Assembly (NCBI RefSeq): GCF_026535915.1
Contig: NZ_JAFNPF010000001.1
Span: 1,550,001-1,614,000 of the forward strand
From: Snodgrassella sp945267035
GTDB taxonomy: Bacteria > Pseudomonadota > Gammaproteobacteria > Burkholderiales > Neisseriaceae
DNA: 64,000 nt
Direction of reading: 5' to 3'
Below the pieces are notes generated by a model. That model was not told where the DNA came from. It did no database searches and worked only from the letters and a program-made list of their open reading frames with translations. Of this stretch, positions 8,787-17,589 are shown one piece after another. Every line of letters begins with the position of its first letter. Position 1 is the stretch's first letter. The translations under genes were made by a program, and so were the position numbers.

Positions 8787-9794
8787 ATGGCTTTCAACAT
8801 GAAAAATCGTCATCTGCTGAGCTTGGTTCATCATTCTGAACGAGAAATTCACTATCTGATCGATCTGGCACGTGATCTAAAAAGAGCTAAATATGCTGGT
8901 ACTGAAAAGCAATTATTAAAAGGTAAAAATATTGCTTTGATTTTCGAAAAAACCTCTACACGCACCCGTTGTGCTTTTGAAGTAGCTGCGCACGATCAAG
9001 GTGCCAATGTCACTTATATTGGTTCAAGCGGATCTCAAATTGGCCATAAGGAAAGCATGAAAGATACTGCTCGTGTTCTTGGGCGTATGTATGATGGCAT
9101 TGAATACCGCGGTTATCAACAATCTATCGTGCAAGAATTAGCAGACTATGCCGGCGTACCTGTTTGGAATGGTTTAACCGATGAATTTCATCCGACGCAA
9201 ATGCTTGCAGATGTGTTGACCATGCAAGAATACGCCAACGGTAAACCATTAAACGAAATCAAATATGCCTATGTCGGTGATGCTCGTAACAATATGGGTA
9301 ACTCATTATTGTTGATCGGGGCTAAATTAGGTATGGATGTGCGTATTTCTGGTCCCAAGTCGTTGTTACCTGAACCTAATCTGGTCGCACTGTGTGAACA
9401 ATTTGCTCGACAAAGTGGCGCACGAATCATGGTTACCGATGACGTTAAGCAAGCGGTTAAAGGGGTGGATTTTATTCATACTGACGTATGGGTTTCTATG
9501 GGTGAACCAATCGAATCATGGGGTGCACGAATCGATGAGTTGACACCCTATCAAGTAAATCAAGAATTGATTGCCGCCACTGGTAATCCTCACGTTAAGT
9601 TCATGCACTGTTTACCTGCTTTTCATAATTCAGAAACCACTGTAGGTAGAGAAATAGCACAGCAATACCCTCAATTTCAGAATGGGATCGAAGTGACTGA
9701 AGAGATCTTTGAATCTCCTATCAATATTGCATTCGAACAAGCAGAAAACAGAATGCACACCATTAAGGCAGTCATTGTCTCTAGCCTAATCTAA
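8787..9794 (+). CDS. argF: Ornithine carbamoyltransferase, catabolic context
   Basis: Interconverts citrulline plus phosphate and ornithine plus carbamoyl phosphate; its place between arcA and arcC indicates the catabolic direction (arcB role). It has 335 residues. The carbamoyl-phosphate loop is STRTRC near residue 57, the HPTQ motif follows in FHPTQMLADVLTM, and the ornithine-loop motif is FMHCLPAFH. The upstream site is AAAGGA. No other ornithine carbamoyltransferase is in the window, so it could also serve arginine synthesis, which argC shows to be at least partly present. Confidence 0.95.
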   Translation: MAFNMKNRHLLSLVHHSEREIHYLIDLARDLKRAKYAGTEKQLLKGKNIALIFEKTSTRTRCAFEVAAHDQGANVTYIGSSGSQIGHKESMKDTARVLGRMYDGIEYRGYQQSIVQELADYAGVPVWNGLTDEFHPTQMLADVLTMQEYANGKPLNEIKYAYVGDARNNMGNSLLLIGAKLGMDVRISGPKSLLPEPNLVALCEQFARQSGARIMVTDDVKQAVKGVDFIHTDVWVSMGEPIESWGARIDELTPYQVNQELIAATGNPHVKFMHCLPAFHNSETTVGREIAQQYPQFQNGIEVTEEIFESPINIAFEQAENRMHTIKAVIVSSLI

Positions 9795-9815
9795 ATCTAA
9801 CCAACTGGAATAAAT

Positions 9816-10751
9816 ATGAGAATCGTCATTGCATTAGGCGGTAATGCATTATTGCGCCGTGGAGAACCATTAACGGCAGAAAATCAACGCCAAAATACCA
9901 AAATTGCTTGTCAGCAAATTGCCAAAATTTACCCAGGTAACCAATTAGTTATCGCGCATGGTAATGGTCCACAGGTAGGATTAATTGCCTTACAGTCACT
10001 GTCCTATACAGGTGTACCTCCCTATCCGTTAGATGTACTTGGAGCCGAATCAGTCGGCATGATCGGTTATATGATTATGCAAGAACTGGGAAATTTGCTG
10101 CCTTTAGAAACGCCGTTAGCTACCTTATTATCACAAGTGGAAGTGGATAAGAATGATCCGGCATTTCAACAGCCAACCAAACCCATTGGACCGGTTTACA
10201 CTCAAGAAGAAGCAGAAAAGCTCGCCAAAGAACGAAACTGGACCATTGCCCCAGATAATGATCAATACAGACGTGTTGTCCCTAGCCCTACCCCAAAACG
10301 GATTTTTGAAATTCGACCGGTTAAATGGTTGTTAGATAAAGGTACGGTGGTGATTTGTGCTGGCGGCGGTGGGATACCGACATTTTATGATGATGATGGT
10401 AGTTTGAAAGGAGTAGAAGCTGTTATTGACAAAGATCTGTGTTCAGCTGTCTTAGCCGAACAAATCGATGCAGATCTGTTCATTATTGCGACAGATGTAT
10501 CAGCTACCTTTGTCAACTGGAATAAGCCCAATCAGCAAGCAATTAAAGAAGCGCATCCTGATACACTCGATAAAATGGGCTTTGCTGCTGGATCGATGGG
10601 ACCCAAAGTTCAGGCAGCCATCAATTTTGCCCGCCAAAATCCGGGTAAGTCAGCTGTGATCGGATCTCTGGCGGATATCGGGGATATCGTTAAAGGACTT
10701 GCCGGTACAAAAATAAATACATCCTGTTCGAGCGAACTCACTTATTACTAA
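9816..10751 (+). CDS. arcC: Carbamate kinase
   Basis: Transfers phosphate from carbamoyl phosphate to ADP, the ATP-forming step of the arginine deiminase pathway. The protein has 311 residues and the amino acid kinase fold. It starts MRIVIALGGNALL, followed by VIAHGNGPQVGL, VVICAGGGGIP and GSMGPKVQAA. It closes the arcA-argF-arcC unit and is followed at once by a strong hairpin that separates it from arcD. Confidence 0.96.
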   Translation: MRIVIALGGNALLRRGEPLTAENQRQNTKIACQQIAKIYPGNQLVIAHGNGPQVGLIALQSLSYTGVPPYPLDVLGAESVGMIGYMIMQELGNLLPLETPLATLLSQVEVDKNDPAFQQPTKPIGPVYTQEEAEKLAKERNWTIAPDNDQYRRVVPSPTPKRIFEIRPVKWLLDKGTVVICAGGGGIPTFYDDDGSLKGVEAVIDKDLCSAVLAEQIDADLFIIATDVSATFVNWNKPNQQAIKEAHPDTLDKMGFAAGSMGPKVQAAINFARQNPGKSAVIGSLADIGDIVKGLAGTKINTSCSSELTYY

Positions 10752-10762
10752 ATGAATCACCC

Positions 10763-10798
10763 AAGGTATCGTATCTAATCAATACGATACCTTTTTTT
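10763..10798 (+). terminator. Terminator/attenuator between arcC and arcD
   Basis: Arms AGGTATCGTAT (10764-10774) and ATACGATACCT (10782-10792) form a perfect 11-bp stem with a 7-base loop and run straight into seven T. The arcD ribosome binding site begins right after the T-run, so readthrough is needed for arcD unless it has a promoter of its own, for which there is almost no space. Confidence 0.85.
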
Positions 10799-10811
10799 AA
10801 GGATGCGTAAA

Positions 10812-12284
10812 ATGCAAACTGAACATAAAGCGCCATCAGAAAAAAAGAACAAAAAATCATTATCAGCATTCAGTATTTTATTTATTATTTTATTCCTTTT
10901 GTGGCTGATATCAATCTTCTTGGCTGGTCATAACTTCACTCCGGTAACCTTACCAGAAAGCAATGAAGTCGTCTCCAGCGTCATCGCGCCATCGCTCAGT
11001 ACATTAGTGATGGCACCGTTTAAATCCTTCCAAAACTCAATAAATATTGCCGTATTTATTTTGATATTGGGCGGTTTTATCAATGTAGCGATGAAAACCA
11101 ATTCATTAGAAGCCGGTATTGCCGCTTTAGTTAAAAAACTGAAAGGCAAAGAACTCATGTTAATACCTTTGCTGATGTTTTTGTTTTCAGTTGGCGGCAC
11201 CGTGTATGGCATGGCAGAAGAAACCATCGCTTTCTATGTTCTTATCACAGCAACGTTGGTCGCAGCTGGCTTTGATACTTTGGTTGCCGTCGGCGTCATA
11301 TTATTAGGCGCTGGTGCCGGGGTGTTGGGATCAACTGTCAATCCTTTTGCAACTGGAGTCGCCACAGATGCCCTGCGTGGCGTCGGTTATCACCCCAATC
11401 AAGCAACCATTATTACCGTAGGCTCCATTTTGTGGTTGTCAACGCTGGCTTTTTGTATTTGGTATGTGATGAGATATGCAAAAAAGCTCAAGCAAGATAA
11501 AGCATTTACTTTGCTATCGTCTTCTGAACAAGCAGACATGAATTTATATTTCAAAGCTGATAATTCTGCGCAGTTAAATTTTGGCCGACGGGAAAAAATC
11601 ATTTTGCTGTTATTTGCATTTACATTTCTGATCATGATTTTTTCATTAATTCCATGGGGAGAATTTAAAGTTACTCTATTCGATAGTTGGACGTCATTTC
11701 TGACTGATCATCATTTTGGTGAATGGACCTTCGGTGATCTTGCCATGTGGTTTTTGATTATGGCGGTGGTCATCGGCATTATTGCAAAGATGTTAGAAAA
11801 AGAAATTATTGATTTTTTTATCGCTGGTGCCTGCGATATTTTATCGGTGGTATTGATAATTGTGGTAGCTCGCTCCATTTCAGTATTAATGGGTGAAACT
11901 CATTTAGACTTATTTATTTTAGATAAAGCCCAGAGTTTACTCAAAGGCTTGTCTCCACTGGTTTTCGTGCCGGTAGCCTATTTCATCTATCTTGGATTGT
12001 CTTTCTTAATTCCATCCACTTCTGCCTTAGCTTTTGTCTCTATTCCTATCTTAGGACCCTTAACAGCCAAATTAGGAATGGATCCCAATATTATGATAAT
12101 GATTTTTGTTGCAGGCAGTGGTTTGATTAATTTAATCACCCCTACTTCTGGGGTGGTTATGGGCGGATTGCAGCTATCAAAAGTGAATTACAGTACCTGG
12201 TTGAAATTCATGTATATTCCGGTGTTAATTATATGCATAATGAATATTATAATTTTAACCGCTTCTATGCTGATACTAACTTAA
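10812..12284 (+). CDS. arcD: Arginine/ornithine antiporter-like protein (YfcC family)
   Basis: A polytopic inner-membrane protein of 490 residues with about a dozen hydrophobic segments. It resembles the YfcC/DcuC-like family that includes ArcD transporters of Gram-positive arginine deiminase loci. Typical segments are GGTVYGMAEETIAFY, GAGAGVLGSTVNPFATG and SGLINLITPTSGVVMGGL. Position behind arcA-argF-arcC suggests it exchanges arginine for ornithine. I chose ATG 10812 because AAGGA (10799-10803) sits eight bases before it, rather than the ATG at 10803 inside that site. Substrate assignment rests on context. Confidence 0.85.
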   Translation: MQTEHKAPSEKKNKKSLSAFSILFIILFLLWLISIFLAGHNFTPVTLPESNEVVSSVIAPSLSTLVMAPFKSFQNSINIAVFILILGGFINVAMKTNSLEAGIAALVKKLKGKELMLIPLLMFLFSVGGTVYGMAEETIAFYVLITATLVAAGFDTLVAVGVILLGAGAGVLGSTVNPFATGVATDALRGVGYHPNQATIITVGSILWLSTLAFCIWYVMRYAKKLKQDKAFTLLSSSEQADMNLYFKADNSAQLNFGRREKIILLLFAFTFLIMIFSLIPWGEFKVTLFDSWTSFLTDHHFGEWTFGDLAMWFLIMAVVIGIIAKMLEKEIIDFFIAGACDILSVVLIIVVARSISVLMGETHLDLFILDKAQSLLKGLSPLVFVPVAYFIYLGLSFLIPSTSALAFVSIPILGPLTAKLGMDPNIMIMIFVAGSGLINLITPTSGVVMGGLQLSKVNYSTWLKFMYIPVLIICIMNIIILTASMLILT

Positions 12285-12308
12285 GAATATATTCTCATTA
12301 TGATGTTG

Positions 12309-12350
12309 ACAGTCTCGTAGCTTCTTTGAGCATTACGAGGCTGTTTTGTT
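12309..12350 (+). terminator. Terminator of arcD
   Basis: ACAGTCTCGTA (12309-12319) pairs with TACGAGGCTGT (12334-12344) with one G-T wobble, followed by TTTGTT. It ends the arc locus. Confidence 0.65.
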
Positions 12351-12511
12351 ACATGAAACACAGTTAAGAAATCGGGTACGGTGATTTGAAGCTGATTTCT
12401 TTGAGGTTCTGTTTAGACTTTATAATTTTTAAGCCTATAGCGCTAAGTCATTGAAAATAATACGACAAATTGGTATTTTGGCTTAATTAAAAGAAGAAGA
12501 ATGAAGGTATG

Positions 12512-12587
12512 TGGTGGGTGATGACGGAGTCGAACCGCCGACATTCTGCTTGTAAGGCAGACGCTCTACCAACTGAGCTAATCACCC
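12512..12587 (-). tRNA. tRNA-Val (anticodon UAC), copy 1
   Basis: On the minus strand the acceptor stem starts GGGTGAT and CCA is encoded. The anticodon loop CTTACAA gives TAC. Its sequence is identical to the second valine tRNA 207 bases away. Confidence 0.96.
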
Positions 12588-12609
12588 AATTTTGAACTAC
12601 TAGAAGATG

Positions 12610-12686
12610 TGGCGCGGCGGACGGGGCTCGAACCCGCGACCCCCGGCGTGACAGGCCGGTACTCTAACCAACTGAGCTACCACCGC
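12610..12686 (-). tRNA. tRNA-Asp (anticodon GUC)
   Basis: On the minus strand the acceptor arms are GCGGTGG and CCGCCGC with one T-G pair. The anticodon is GTC in the loop CTGTCAC, and CCA is encoded. It lies between the two valine tRNAs in the same orientation. Confidence 0.95.
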
Positions 12687-12718
12687 GCATATTCTATGCT
12701 ATGCATAAAATTGAAAAC

Positions 12719-12794
12719 TGGTGGGTGATGACGGAGTCGAACCGCCGACATTCTGCTTGTAAGGCAGACGCTCTACCAACTGAGCTAATCACCC
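12719..12794 (-). tRNA. tRNA-Val (anticodon UAC), copy 2
   Basis: Identical to the copy at 12512-12587. It is the first gene of the Val-Asp-Val minus-strand cluster. Confidence 0.96.
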
Positions 12795-12811
12795 CTCGTT
12801 ATCGAGGCGCG

Positions 12812-12841
12812 TATTTAACCACACCGAGATAGTTACAGCAA
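12812..12841 (-). promoter_or_regulatory. Promoter of the Val-Asp-Val tRNA cluster
   Basis: On the minus strand, TTGCTG (12836-12841) and TAAATA (12812-12817) are 18 bases apart and about 18 bases upstream of the first tRNA. Confidence 0.5.
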
Positions 12842-13580
12842 GTCCTTTTTTAGAAATATTGACAAAATTGCTACAACCAAATGTTTATAAAGGATATTAT
12901 AAAAATTACAATCGTATAATATCCATAAGGAATATTCATGTTAGCCACCTAGCACTTCTATATTGTTTCAGCCAAATAGATAAATTATTGCTTAATCAAT
13001 TATTGTCTATTGTTTAACTATCAAATCAAGCGAAAGATTGAACGAGATATATAAGTTCACTGTTCAATATGCCAATAAATATAATTAACCTACATAGATT
13101 AGCATAAACAAACATAAATTTTATATTTAATGGTATTTAATTCTAGAAAATGAGTTTATTACCTGAAAATAAATTTAAGTCATAATAAATATTTATAGAA
13201 CATTAAATTAAAAATATTATAAAAATTGAAATATATATTTAAATATTTATATTACATTAATATAAAATATCAAACTTTTATTTACATTAATTATCAAGTA
13301 AGCAAACTTTAATCTCTTCAAAATTTATTAAAATAATTATATCTATTCATCTTTCCAGTAAATAAATATTGCCTAATGATAAACCATCAATTGGAGTAGC
13401 AAAATTTTTTTTAATGATTTCTGCCTGTTCCATCCATCGCAGAAATCTAATTATTAATTATAAAACAATGAATTATATTTATAAACCTCAATAATTTTAG
13501 ATATTTTTGAAAGCCGAATAAAGCTGCCCGCAACATTTTCAATTGCTATCCTCATTTACCTATATCAACACAGGTGCATA
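12842..13580. other. Intergenic region before pilC copy 1
   Basis: About 740 very AT-rich bases without a gene. It contains a perfect 10-bp inverted repeat (GGATATTATA 12892-12901, TATAATATCC 12915-12924). The pilC promoter should be here, but TATA-like hexamers are too frequent to choose one. Confidence 0.45.
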
Positions 13581-16500
13581 ATGAATCACTTTTCGCAGAT
13601 TCGAACCGTATCCGAATACTCTTTTGATCATCTAAGCAAAAGATTACCTTATCTTTTTCTCATGTGCCTAAATCTGATGTTTGTCGACCCGGTGTTGGCA
13701 AAAGCTGATCTCTTTGCCGATATCCCCCTGCACTTACAAAGTAAAGCAACCACTTTTTCTGCCTATAGTGTAAAACCTAATATCACTTTATACATCGATG
13801 ACTCGGGCAGTATGTCCATGAACATTGTGCCCATGACCTATAAATGCCGAGTAAGCCATTGGATACCGAATGCCAGCGGGAGTGGTGGAAAATGGGAACC
13901 TTTTGGATCTTACCAGTATGGCTTTGATGTCATTCCCAAAAATACACAAGATGTTCGTTATAGCTGTACAACCTACCGCCGAATAGACTCGGTCAAAGAA
14001 GTGCTGACAGACATCATTACTAACTATCATAATGACATGTACTTTGCATTTCGCCCAATGTGCGGAACAGGTGACCAAAAAAAATACAACCAGTTTTATG
14101 ATACTTCTAAGCCGGAAAATTACCGCAACATGCTCGAAAGCATAAAAAAACTGGAAACACCTTGTGATACCCCGACCACTCGTCAGTTTCCAGTGATAGC
14201 ACGTAATTTAGTTATCAACAAACTTAAATATCGTTGTCAGAAATCCTACGTTATCGTCTTAAGTGATGGCGAAGCTGATAATACCTACGCCATATCGGAT
14301 AAAAACTTTAAAGGCAAAGATGCCCGTTTTGATGCCTATTTTGACCGTGATTACAAAACGGAAACTGATCGATTGGCATTTTTAACTAAAAATCATAATA
14401 TCAACAAACCTTTGCGCCTTAAATATTACACAGACCGATTGAATAACTTTAATTTTGGTAACTACATTTATAAACAAGATTATTATAGTGCCAGTGGGAA
14501 ATCGATCAGTTCCAGCCTAACGAAACGCAGTGTTGATGAAGCTGGGCAACCTTGGAATGAAGTTGATCCGGCAACCAAAAAACGCTTTCGCCAAACGGCG
14601 CAAACTTTTACTATTGGCGTGGGATTAGGTCAAAGAGCCACCAATGAAGCCAAAATCGCCATTCCTTATTTAGAAAATGCAGCCACACCCAGTGGTGAAT
14701 ATCACCCTACTTCAAATCCTGACGGACGGTTTTTTAATGCTAACTCACGCAGTGAAATCATTAGCGCTTTTGATAAAATTTTTAAAACCATTAAAAGCGA
14801 GATTTCGTCTGCCACCATACAATCCACCACTATTGCGCCAACAGTGGCGATTTCAAATACATTGACCAACGATGTCAGCATTACCGCTAAAGTTGAATCC
14901 GGTACATGGAGCAGTAAAATCTGTATCAATGATTTAAACGAAAAACGCAATCAGCCTGACAACTGCAATAAGCAGCCTTCCTATCACAATCGCAAGTTAT
15001 TAATTCATGATGGTCAAACTACTCATCTATATCATGCGGCGATGACAGGCTTTCATAACGATCTGTTTAAAATACCCAACAATAGCCATAACCAGAATGA
15101 ATGGCGTGATGGTTTGCTGGCCTGGTTTGGTCGCACTCAATCGGATAGTAAAATCAAACGACCAGAATATAGTTTAGATTATCGGCAGCGTAACACCATC
15201 AACAATTATGGCACTTCACACGAATTGGGCGATATTATTGATAATCCAGTAATTACCATTGGTCAAGCTGCGCATAACCACCAGAAGTACTTATTAACTT
15301 CTGCTAATGATGGCATGGTGTATGTATTCCTATCTAGTAGCAATGCCAAAAAACCCTATGATTTGAAATTTAATTTTATGCCCCTGGGGATTGAGAGACA
15401 AAGTAATGATGGCTCGGATTTACTCGCCCATTATCTCAAAGACCTGACGCAAAATAACTATGGCAGAAATGAACATACCCCACACCGTTTTATGCTTAAT
15501 GGTGGCATGGTGGTGCAACAAACCGATGGAAGCAACGGTAAACCACAACAAATATTCATGGTGTCAACGTTAGGTCAGGCAGGAAGAGGTGCATTTGCCA
15601 TCAATATTGGTGGTCATGACATCCTAAGTGGTAAGCCGATCGCTGCAGATAATATGCAAAATCCCAATTGGTATCAGGATGTTTTTCTGTTCCAAACACC
15701 CACAGGTAGCAACAATCAGTTTGGTTACACCATTGGAACTCCAGCTAGTGCCCGCCTACGCGTGAATAGTAGTGCACAAGCCTCCAAAGATTCAATTACT
15801 GATCATATCCGTCAGGCCGCATTTATCAGTAACGGTTACAACTATTCTTCCTCGTTAAGCCAAGATATTGTAGCCAAACCCTCACCGGAATCTGCCTTAT
15901 ATATTTATGATATTCTGGGTCTGGACACCGGTACTGAAGCACACATAGCTACGGGATATAAAAAAGGAGAACTGATTGCTAAATTGGTTGCACCCTATGG
16001 CAGTGGCGGACTCTCCAGTCCAACTGTCATCGATATAGACGGAGATGGTGTAGCCGATATCGTTTATGCTGGAGATTACAGCGGTAATTTATATCGTTTT
16101 GATTTACGCGCTCCTAATCCGGCAGATTGGAAAGTTTATCGCTTATTTAAAGCTCATGGTCCCATTACAGCTGCCCCTGCTGTTTATCTGACCAACAAAG
16201 ACGCTCAGCAAGCCACAGCAACGCAAAGCAATATCAAAGCACTGGTCACCTTTGGCACCGGTAGCGACATCTATCAAAACGATCTCAACAATAAAGACCA
16301 GCAGACGGTATATGGAATTTACGATGATTTAGATAGTGAAATGGTAGAAACCATAACCCAGGATCAACTTTTGCAACAACAATTTACCTACAATAAAAAT
16401 TATCGCCAATTAACGCAATATCAGCTACAACCTGCAATTCATAAAGGTTGGTATTTTAATCTATCTAGCGTAGAAGGCGAACGTGTCGTCAGCAAACCTA

Positions 16501-16946
16501 TCCTCGTCTCTTATGCTGGGATCGTATTAAGCCGAATGTATAGCGTAACTAAAGACGAGCCAATGGCCGACCCGTGCAAACCCACTAAATTAAACCAATA
16601 TAATAGCGTGACGACCGGAAAAATACAGTATAACGTATTGAACGGCGGTGGATTAACAGAAAAGGATCCGCATTTTATCTTTGATCAAAACACACCTATA
16701 GGCAGCGGAAATTATACTTATGGTCCCTTTGCCTTAACCATCAGCGGTTATCAAAGCAGTGACATTGGTGGCTCGATGACTCTACCACCCTTGGGTCCGA
16801 AGAAAAATTTACCCAGCGATTGCACCCGGGCACGCATTACTGCGGCAACAACCGATGGCAGTAGCCTCATTTTAAATGTACCCAAGTGCCCCATCAGTTT
16901 CAAAGTACTTTCACGGCGAGAAATCAAACGAAGTTATCATCGCTAA
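13581..16946 (+). CDS. pilC: PilC/PilY1-family type IV pilus tip protein, copy 1
   Basis: A secreted 1121-residue protein of the PilC/PilY1 family, which acts at the type IV pilus tip in adhesion and pilus assembly. A long n-region precedes a hydrophobic stretch and a likely cleavage site after DPVLA (about residue 40). A von Willebrand A-like region starts at about residue 70 with the MIDAS-type motif DDSGSMS. The C-terminal beta-propeller half holds the calcium-binding loop DIDGDGVAD (about 815-823) in the PilY1 hallmark region, followed by AGDYSGNLYRFDL. It ends CPISFKVLSRREIKRSY, matching copy 2. It is followed by a hairpin and the second copy. Confidence 0.92.
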   Translation: MNHFSQIRTVSEYSFDHLSKRLPYLFLMCLNLMFVDPVLAKADLFADIPLHLQSKATTFSAYSVKPNITLYIDDSGSMSMNIVPMTYKCRVSHWIPNASGSGGKWEPFGSYQYGFDVIPKNTQDVRYSCTTYRRIDSVKEVLTDIITNYHNDMYFAFRPMCGTGDQKKYNQFYDTSKPENYRNMLESIKKLETPCDTPTTRQFPVIARNLVINKLKYRCQKSYVIVLSDGEADNTYAISDKNFKGKDARFDAYFDRDYKTETDRLAFLTKNHNINKPLRLKYYTDRLNNFNFGNYIYKQDYYSASGKSISSSLTKRSVDEAGQPWNEVDPATKKRFRQTAQTFTIGVGLGQRATNEAKIAIPYLENAATPSGEYHPTSNPDGRFFNANSRSEIISAFDKIFKTIKSEISSATIQSTTIAPTVAISNTLTNDVSITAKVESGTWSSKICINDLNEKRNQPDNCNKQPSYHNRKLLIHDGQTTHLYHAAMTGFHNDLFKIPNNSHNQNEWRDGLLAWFGRTQSDSKIKRPEYSLDYRQRNTINNYGTSHELGDIIDNPVITIGQAAHNHQKYLLTSANDGMVYVFLSSSNAKKPYDLKFNFMPLGIERQSNDGSDLLAHYLKDLTQNNYGRNEHTPHRFMLNGGMVVQQTDGSNGKPQQIFMVSTLGQAGRGAFAINIGGHDILSGKPIAADNMQNPNWYQDVFLFQTPTGSNNQFGYTIGTPASARLRVNSSAQASKDSITDHIRQAAFISNGYNYSSSLSQDIVAKPSPESALYIYDILGLDTGTEAHIATGYKKGELIAKLVAPYGSGGLSSPTVIDIDGDGVADIVYAGDYSGNLYRFDLRAPNPADWKVYRLFKAHGPITAAPAVYLTNKDAQQATATQSNIKALVTFGTGSDIYQNDLNNKDQQTVYGIYDDLDSEMVETITQDQLLQQQFTYNKNYRQLTQYQLQPAIHKGWYFNLSSVEGERVVSKPILVSYAGIVLSRMYSVTKDEPMADPCKPTKLNQYNSVTTGKIQYNVLNGGGLTEKDPHFIFDQNTPIGSGNYTYGPFALTISGYQSSDIGGSMTLPPLGPKKNLPSDCTRARITAATTDGSSLILNVPKCPISFKVLSRREIKRSYHR

Positions 16947-16964
16947 TAAGGCCATCCTATCATC

Positions 16965-16990
16965 AAAGGTCAGATTCATATCTGACCTTT
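16965..16990 (+). terminator. Hairpin after pilC copy 1
   Basis: AAAGGTCAGAT (16965-16975) and ATCTGACCTTT (16980-16990) form a perfect 11-bp stem with a 4-base loop. The T-run is short. The same arm sequence recurs behind pilC copy 2. Confidence 0.7.
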
Positions 16991-17589
16991 GGATCTGTAT
17001 CACCAGCGATGGCATCATCTTTTATCTTCATTAATCACATCTGCATACCCCACTAGCTTTAGCTAATTGCTGTGCCCACTGCCAATTCTTGCTGCCACAA
17101 TGGTTATAGTATCAAGACCAGAAACAGAAAGTATTGACCAGTCTGAAGCCATATTTAATTTTGCAAATTATCTAAATTAGAATAGATGGTAACAAATTCA
17201 TAACAATTAAAGTTGAAGGTTATTTAGCCCTAATAATTTGTCATGACTTGCTCACTGACTAAAAAGCTTGAAAGCTGCATGCCAATTGCAGACCAAATTT
17301 ATCAAGTCATTATTCTATAATTAATTATTATCTAAATTAAGATCATTCACATACTACATCGACAATCAACATCGAAATTCAATAAATATGCAAGAAATTT
17401 TATATTTTAGGCATATTTTAACTATTTAATATCAATTATAGATAAATAATTAGCATTTAAAACAAATCTCTATTTATTATAACTTAAGATAATATTTGAT
17501 ATTGCATAATAAAATTAATTACAATTAGGATAACTTTAGATAATTTTAAACATATTACCTTATTTAATGTTGGTATTTAGTTAATAGAT
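16991..17589. other. Intergenic region between the pilC genes
   Basis: About 600 bases. The first 150 are less AT-rich than the rest, with short open stretches on the minus strand but no start or family I recognise; they may be decayed coding sequence. The remainder is AT-rich and presumably holds the promoter of pilC copy 2. Confidence 0.4.

Noticed and set aside
17020..17150. Less AT-rich patch between the pilC genes with a short minus-strand open stretch (NWQWAQQLAKASG)
   Set aside because: No start codon and only about 25 codons between stops; possibly a gene remnant, but nothing to identify it.
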